In this document: piece by piece, positions 60,618 to 64,000 of the stretch
How the letters are laid out: the number at the start of each line of letters is the position of its first letter
How positions within the stretch are numbered: the first letter of the stretch is position 1
Source of the DNA: an uncultured Pseudoteredinibacter sp.
GTDB taxonomy: Bacteria > Pseudomonadota > Gammaproteobacteria > Pseudomonadales > Cellvibrionaceae
Length of the DNA stretch: 64,000 nt
NCBI RefSeq assembly: GCF_947502065.1
Contig: NZ_CANMYE010000004.1
Coordinates: 372,001 to 436,000, forward strand
Direction: 5' to 3'
Position numbers and translations under genes: made by a program
The notes under the pieces: model-generated
Databases searched by the model: none
Told to the model about the DNA's origin: nothing
Seen by the model: the letters and a program-made list of their open reading frames with translations, nothing else

Positions 60618-62201
60618 ATGAGCTCTAGCAATGACCAAAACCTGGTTGCCGTAAAACGCGCACTGATCAGTGTGTCTGATAAATCAGGTATTGTTGAATT
60701 TGCCCAGCAGCTTAGCGCTATGGGCGTTGAGTTGCTTTCCACTGGCGGCACCTTCCGCTTGCTGCAAGAAAACAACATCGCAGTAACCGAAGTTTCGGAT
60801 TACACCGGTTTTCCAGAAATGATGGATGGCCGTGTCAAAACTTTGCACCCGAAAGTACATGGCGGCATTTTAGCTCGTCGCGGCCAAGACGATAGCGTAA
60901 TGGCTGAGCACGGCATTAATGCAATCGACATGGTTGTGGTAAACCTATACCCGTTCGAGCAAACCGTTGCTAAAGAAGGTTGTAGTTTGGAAGACGCTAT
61001 CGAGAACATCGATATCGGCGGCCCAACCATGGTGCGCGCAGCTGCTAAAAATAATGCCTTTGTAAATATCGTGGTTAACGCCAGCGATTACGAAGCGATT
61101 ATTGCGGAAATGCAAGCCAACGATGGCGCAACCAGCCAAGCAACTCGCTTTGATTTGGCCATTAAAGCTTATGAACACACCGCTGCTTATGACGGTGCCA
61201 TCGCCAACTACTTCGGCCGCATGGTGCCTGGTGGTAACGATAAGTTTGCCCGCACGTTCAACAGTCAGTTTACTAAAGCTCAAGATATGCGTTACGGTGA
61301 AAACTCTCACCAAGACAGCGCCTTTTACGTTGAGAAAGATGCAGCGGCCGGCACCATTGCTAGCGCTGAGCAAATTCAAGGTAAAGAGCTTTCTTACAAC
61401 AATATCGCCGATACCGATGCCGCACTGGAAACCGTTAAACTATTTGACGAGCCAGCCTGTGTGATCGTGAAGCACGCCAACCCTTGTGGTGTGAGCGTTG
61501 CGGCCGATATTAATACCGCCTACGAACTAGCCTTTGCGACCGATCCAGAATCGGCCTTTGGTGGCATTATCGCTTTCAACCGCGAGCTGGATGCAACAAC
61601 CGCTTCGAATATCTGCGCCAAGCAGTTTGTGGAAGTGATTATTGCCCCAAGCATCAGCGCGGAGGCCAAAGCGGCTGTTGCTGAAAAGAAAAACGTTCGT
61701 TTGCTGGAGTGTGGAGCCTGGGGTGAAACAGCAGCAAGCTTCGATCTTAAGCGCGTAGCCGGTGGTTTATTAGTGCAAGATCGTGATCTAGGTATGGTAA
61801 CGGCGAGTGACTTAAAAGTGGTCACCAAACGCGTACCAACTGAAGAAGAAATTCGCGATTTACTGTTCACTTGGAAAGTCGCCAAGATGGTGAAATCCAA
61901 CGCGATTGTTTACGGCAAAAACGGCCAGACCATTGGTGTTGGCGCCGGCCAAATGAGCCGCGTAAACTCTGCACGTATCGCTGCCATTAAAGCTGAGCAC
62001 GCGGGCCTAGAAGTAAAAGGCAGCTGCATGGCTTCCGATGCTTTCTTCCCATTCCGTGACGGTATTGATAATGCTGCCAAGGTTGGCATTAGCTGTGTGA
62101 TACAGCCAGGTGGTTCGATTCGTGATGAAGAAGTGATTTCAGCCGCTGATGAAGCTGGGATGGCGATGGTGTTTACTTCAATGCGACACTTCCGCCATTA
62201 A
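60618..62201 (+). CDS. purH: Bifunctional AICAR transformylase/IMP cyclohydrolase
   Basis: 527 aa for the last two steps of IMP synthesis. IMP cyclohydrolase part at about 1-200 ([45 protein letters not shown]) and the AICAR transformylase part from about 205 ([22 protein letters not shown] with catalytic histidine, [29 protein letters not shown]). Followed by element A copy 2, which begins at the stop codon. Confidence 0.97.
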   Translation: MSSSNDQNLVAVKRALISVSDKSGIVEFAQQLSAMGVELLSTGGTFRLLQENNIAVTEVSDYTGFPEMMDGRVKTLHPKVHGGILARRGQDDSVMAEHGINAIDMVVVNLYPFEQTVAKEGCSLEDAIENIDIGGPTMVRAAAKNNAFVNIVVNASDYEAIIAEMQANDGATSQATRFDLAIKAYEHTAAYDGAIANYFGRMVPGGNDKFARTFNSQFTKAQDMRYGENSHQDSAFYVEKDAAAGTIASAEQIQGKELSYNNIADTDAALETVKLFDEPACVIVKHANPCGVSVAADINTAYELAFATDPESAFGGIIAFNRELDATTASNICAKQFVEVIIAPSISAEAKAAVAEKKNVRLLECGAWGETAASFDLKRVAGGLLVQDRDLGMVTASDLKVVTKRVPTEEEIRDLLFTWKVAKMVKSNAIVYGKNGQTIGVGAGQMSRVNSARIAAIKAEHAGLEVKGSCMASDAFFPFRDGIDNAAKVGISCVIQPGGSIRDEEVISAADEAGMAMVFTSMRHFRH

Positions 62202-62337
62202 TGGTTTTTAAGGGCGCTTTTACAGCCCTGGCGGCGTTGCTTCGGTGCTCGGTTGGTCACGTACTATGCGTACGCTCCCGCCCTGCGCTCCGAGGCGCCT
62301 TGCCAGAACTGTAAAATCACTCCTTAAAATTCCATTA
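62199..62337. repeat. Hairpin element A, copy 2 (downstream of purH)
   Basis: Overlaps the purH stop. Arm pairs: TAATGG with CCATTA, TTTTAAGG with CCTTAAAA, TTTTACAG with CTGTAAAA, TGGC with GCCA. The centre has GGTCACGTACTATGCGTACG, CTCC and CCCTGCG, as in copy 1 (13771-13894), and GCGCTTTT precedes one arm in both. Different arm sequences with preserved pairing. Confidence 0.82.
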
Positions 62338-62349
62338 ATAGATTAGTTA

Positions 62350-62378
62350 GGGGTCGGATCCCTTTGGGATCTGACCCC
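62350..62378. repeat. Short palindrome D, copy 3
   Basis: GGGGTCGGATCCC and GGGATCTGACCCC with TTT between; one G.T wobble in 13 pairs. Confidence 0.8.
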
Positions 62379-62467
62379 GGTAGATCTGCACGATTTACAT
62401 TTAAACTTTCAGAGGCGATGTTGCCGCAAGCTTGGCTCATCCAACCTCTCACATCTGACGAAATATT

Positions 62468-63754
62468 ATGAATATATTGGTGATCGGTTCAGGTGGGCGC
62501 GAGCATGCCTTGGCCTGGAAAGCGGCGCAAAGCGCTGATGTTGAAAAAGTTTTTGTTGCACCTGGTAATGCTGGCACAGAACTGGAAGACAAATTAGAAA
62601 ACATCGCTATCGGCGTTGGTGATTTTAAAGCGCTAGCGGATTTTGCCGAGCAAAATAATGTTGGCTTAACCATCGTTGGCCCTGAAGCCCCACTGGTTGA
62701 TGGCGTTGTCGATTACTTCGCCGAGCGTGGCCTTCGCTGCTTTGGCCCAAGCCAAGGCGCCGCACAGCTAGAAGGCTCGAAAGCTTTCACGAAAGACTTC
62801 TTAGCACGTCATGATATTCCTACCGCCGAATACCAAAACTTCACCGAAGTTGAGCCTGCTTTAGCTTACTTACGTGAAAAAGGTGCGCCGATTGTTGTTA
62901 AGGCCGATGGCCTTGCCGCTGGTAAAGGCGTCATTGTTGCTGAAACTCTTGAGCAAGCCGAAGACGCAGTAAAAGATATGCTATCTGGCAATGCATTCGG
63001 TGATGCAGGTTGTCGCGTAGTGATCGAAGAATTCCTAGACGGCGAAGAAGCTAGCTTTATCGTCATGGTTGACGGCAAAAACATTTTGCCAATGGCCACC
63101 AGCCAGGATCACAAGCGTGTTGGCGATGGTGATACCGGCCCGAACACTGGCGGCATGGGTGCTTACTCTCCGGCTCCTGTTGTGACTAGCGAAATTCACG
63201 ATCGCATTATGGAGCAAGTGATTGTTCCTACCGTAGAAGGCATGGCTAAAGAAGGCAATGACTACACCGGTTTCTTATACGCCGGCTTGATGATCAACGC
63301 TGAAGGCCAGCCAAAAGTTATTGAATATAACTGCCGTTTTGGCGACCCTGAAACCCAACCAATTATGATCCGCTTACAATCTGATTTGGTCGATCTGTGT
63401 AATGCCGCGCTAGATAAGAAGCTAGATCAGGCCAGCGCCGATTGGGATAGCCGCGCCGCTATGGGTGTTGTACTCGCAGCTGGTGGTTACCCAGCAAGCT
63501 ACAACAAAGGTGATGAGATTCACGGTCTAGAAAACAATGGCAGCGATATCGCCAAAGTTTTCCATGCAGGCACTGCCATGAAAGATGGCAAAGTCGTTAC
63601 TGCTGGCGGTCGCGTACTTTGTGCAACCGCTTTAGGTAATAGCGTAAGCGAAGCCCAAGCCGAAGCTTACAAGCTAGTAAAAACCATCAGCTGGGAAGGC
63701 AGCTTCTATCGCAACGATATTGGCTACCGAGCCATCGCCCGCGAACAAAGCTAA
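62468..63754 (+). CDS. purD: Phosphoribosylamine-glycine ligase
   Basis: 428 aa ATP-grasp enzyme for glycinamide ribonucleotide synthesis. MNILVIGSGGREHALAWK, GPEAPLVDGVVDYFAERG, KADGLAAGKGVIVA, EEFLDGEEASFIVMVDG, SQDHKRVGDGDTGPNTGGMGAYSPAP and EYNCRFGDPETQ are all present. purH lies upstream on the same strand; the gap carries hairpin elements A2 and D3, so they are probably cotranscribed but separated by structures. Confidence 0.97.
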   Translation: MNILVIGSGGREHALAWKAAQSADVEKVFVAPGNAGTELEDKLENIAIGVGDFKALADFAEQNNVGLTIVGPEAPLVDGVVDYFAERGLRCFGPSQGAAQLEGSKAFTKDFLARHDIPTAEYQNFTEVEPALAYLREKGAPIVVKADGLAAGKGVIVAETLEQAEDAVKDMLSGNAFGDAGCRVVIEEFLDGEEASFIVMVDGKNILPMATSQDHKRVGDGDTGPNTGGMGAYSPAPVVTSEIHDRIMEQVIVPTVEGMAKEGNDYTGFLYAGLMINAEGQPKVIEYNCRFGDPETQPIMIRLQSDLVDLCNAALDKKLDQASADWDSRAAMGVVLAAGGYPASYNKGDEIHGLENNGSDIAKVFHAGTAMKDGKVVTAGGRVLCATALGNSVSEAQAEAYKLVKTISWEGSFYRNDIGYRAIAREQS

Positions 63755-63774
63755 GCCCAAACCAAACGCGGGGC

Positions 63775-63802
63775 GGGGTCAGAACCAATAGGTTCTGACC
63801 CC
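63775..63802. repeat. Short palindrome D, copy 4
   Basis: GGGGTCAGAACC and GGTTCTGACCCC, 12 perfect pairs, loop AATA, followed by the trailer CTCGAAGCCGAG (63804). 20 bases after the purD stop. Confidence 0.85.
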
Positions 63803-63950
63803 TTCTCGAAGCCGAGCTATCGATTAGCCCCCTACACCAATAGAATCCCACACCCTACAAACACTCGCCCCTATCAACACGGCAGCTTTCCAAAGACACA
63901 AAACAATTCTTCCAAAGCAAAGCAACACCACCAAGATCGTGCCCGCACAA

Positions 63951-63978
63951 GGGGTCAGAACCCCTGGGTTCTGACCCC
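63951..63978. repeat. Short palindrome D, copy 5
   Basis: GGGGTCAGAACCC and GGGTTCTGACCCC with CT between, 13 perfect pairs, followed by the trailer variant TTCGAAGCCAAG. The last 246 bases of the window hold nothing else that I can support. Confidence 0.85.
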
Positions 63979-64000
63979 GCTTCGAAGCCAAGTATCGATT

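Overview
This is an ordinary chromosomal stretch from a marine-type gammaproteobacterium related to Pseudomonas and the Cellvibrionales; the species cannot be fixed from the sequence. Two blocks keep the Pseudomonas gene order: PilZ-like gene, fimX, serB, ahpA at the left end, and prmA, DUF3426 gene, dusB, fis, purH, purD at the right end. Base composition is moderate and even. No phage, insertion sequence, CRISPR array or rRNA operon is present.

Layout. Bases 1-7.1 kb: type IV pilus c-di-GMP regulator FimX, serine synthesis (SerB), membrane protein AhpA and a fused ornithine-lipid acyltransferase (OlsF). 7.3-11.9 kb: methionine sulfoxide reductase MsrC and a single-chain biotin-dependent acyl-CoA carboxylase, divergent from a TetR regulator with a palindromic operator between them. 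12.1-21.1 kb: the leucine/isovalerate (liu) catabolic cluster liuR-liuA-SDR-liuB-liuC-liuD-liuE behind a clear LiuR promoter. Two of its gaps are packed with long hairpin elements. 21.2-26.5 kb: an AsmA/DUF748 envelope protein, a CopD-like membrane protein, and a TetR regulator with an AidB-type acyl-CoA dehydrogenase. 26.5-31.1 kb (minus strand): rnr-rlmB, a SprA-type putative metalloprotease and a small flagellar-rod-like protein. 31.3-31.7 kb: tRNA-Leu(CAG) behind a consensus promoter and a broken tRNA-Leu copy. 31.7-38.3 kb (minus): modBC without modA, an acyltransferase, a parvulin-type isomerase and two secreted proteins of unknown role. 38.9-46.9 kb (minus): type II secretion genes gspE to gspM plus a GspC-like gene, without gspD. 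47-51 kb: a methyltransferase, radA, and a DnaT-like/lambda P-like primosome pair. 51-54.2 kb (minus): an exported cytochrome c5, FAD lactone-oxidase-type protein and PLP-fold protein. 54.4-64 kb: TetR, PilZ, prmA, DUF3426, dusB-fis, purH and purD.

The most interesting structure is in the gaps of the liu cluster. Five copies of a hairpin element (four of exactly 102 bases, one slightly longer) share a 50-54 base core but have entirely different, self-complementary outer arms. The two inner hairpins also change sequence by compensating substitutions, and both present GGA in or next to the loop. In one copy the second hairpin is very close to the CsrA/RsmA binding consensus. My inference is that these are structured RNA elements embedded in a catabolic operon, possibly binding sites for a CsrA/RsmA protein. 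Two further hairpin families (A and C) and a short GGGGTCAGA palindrome family (D) also occur.
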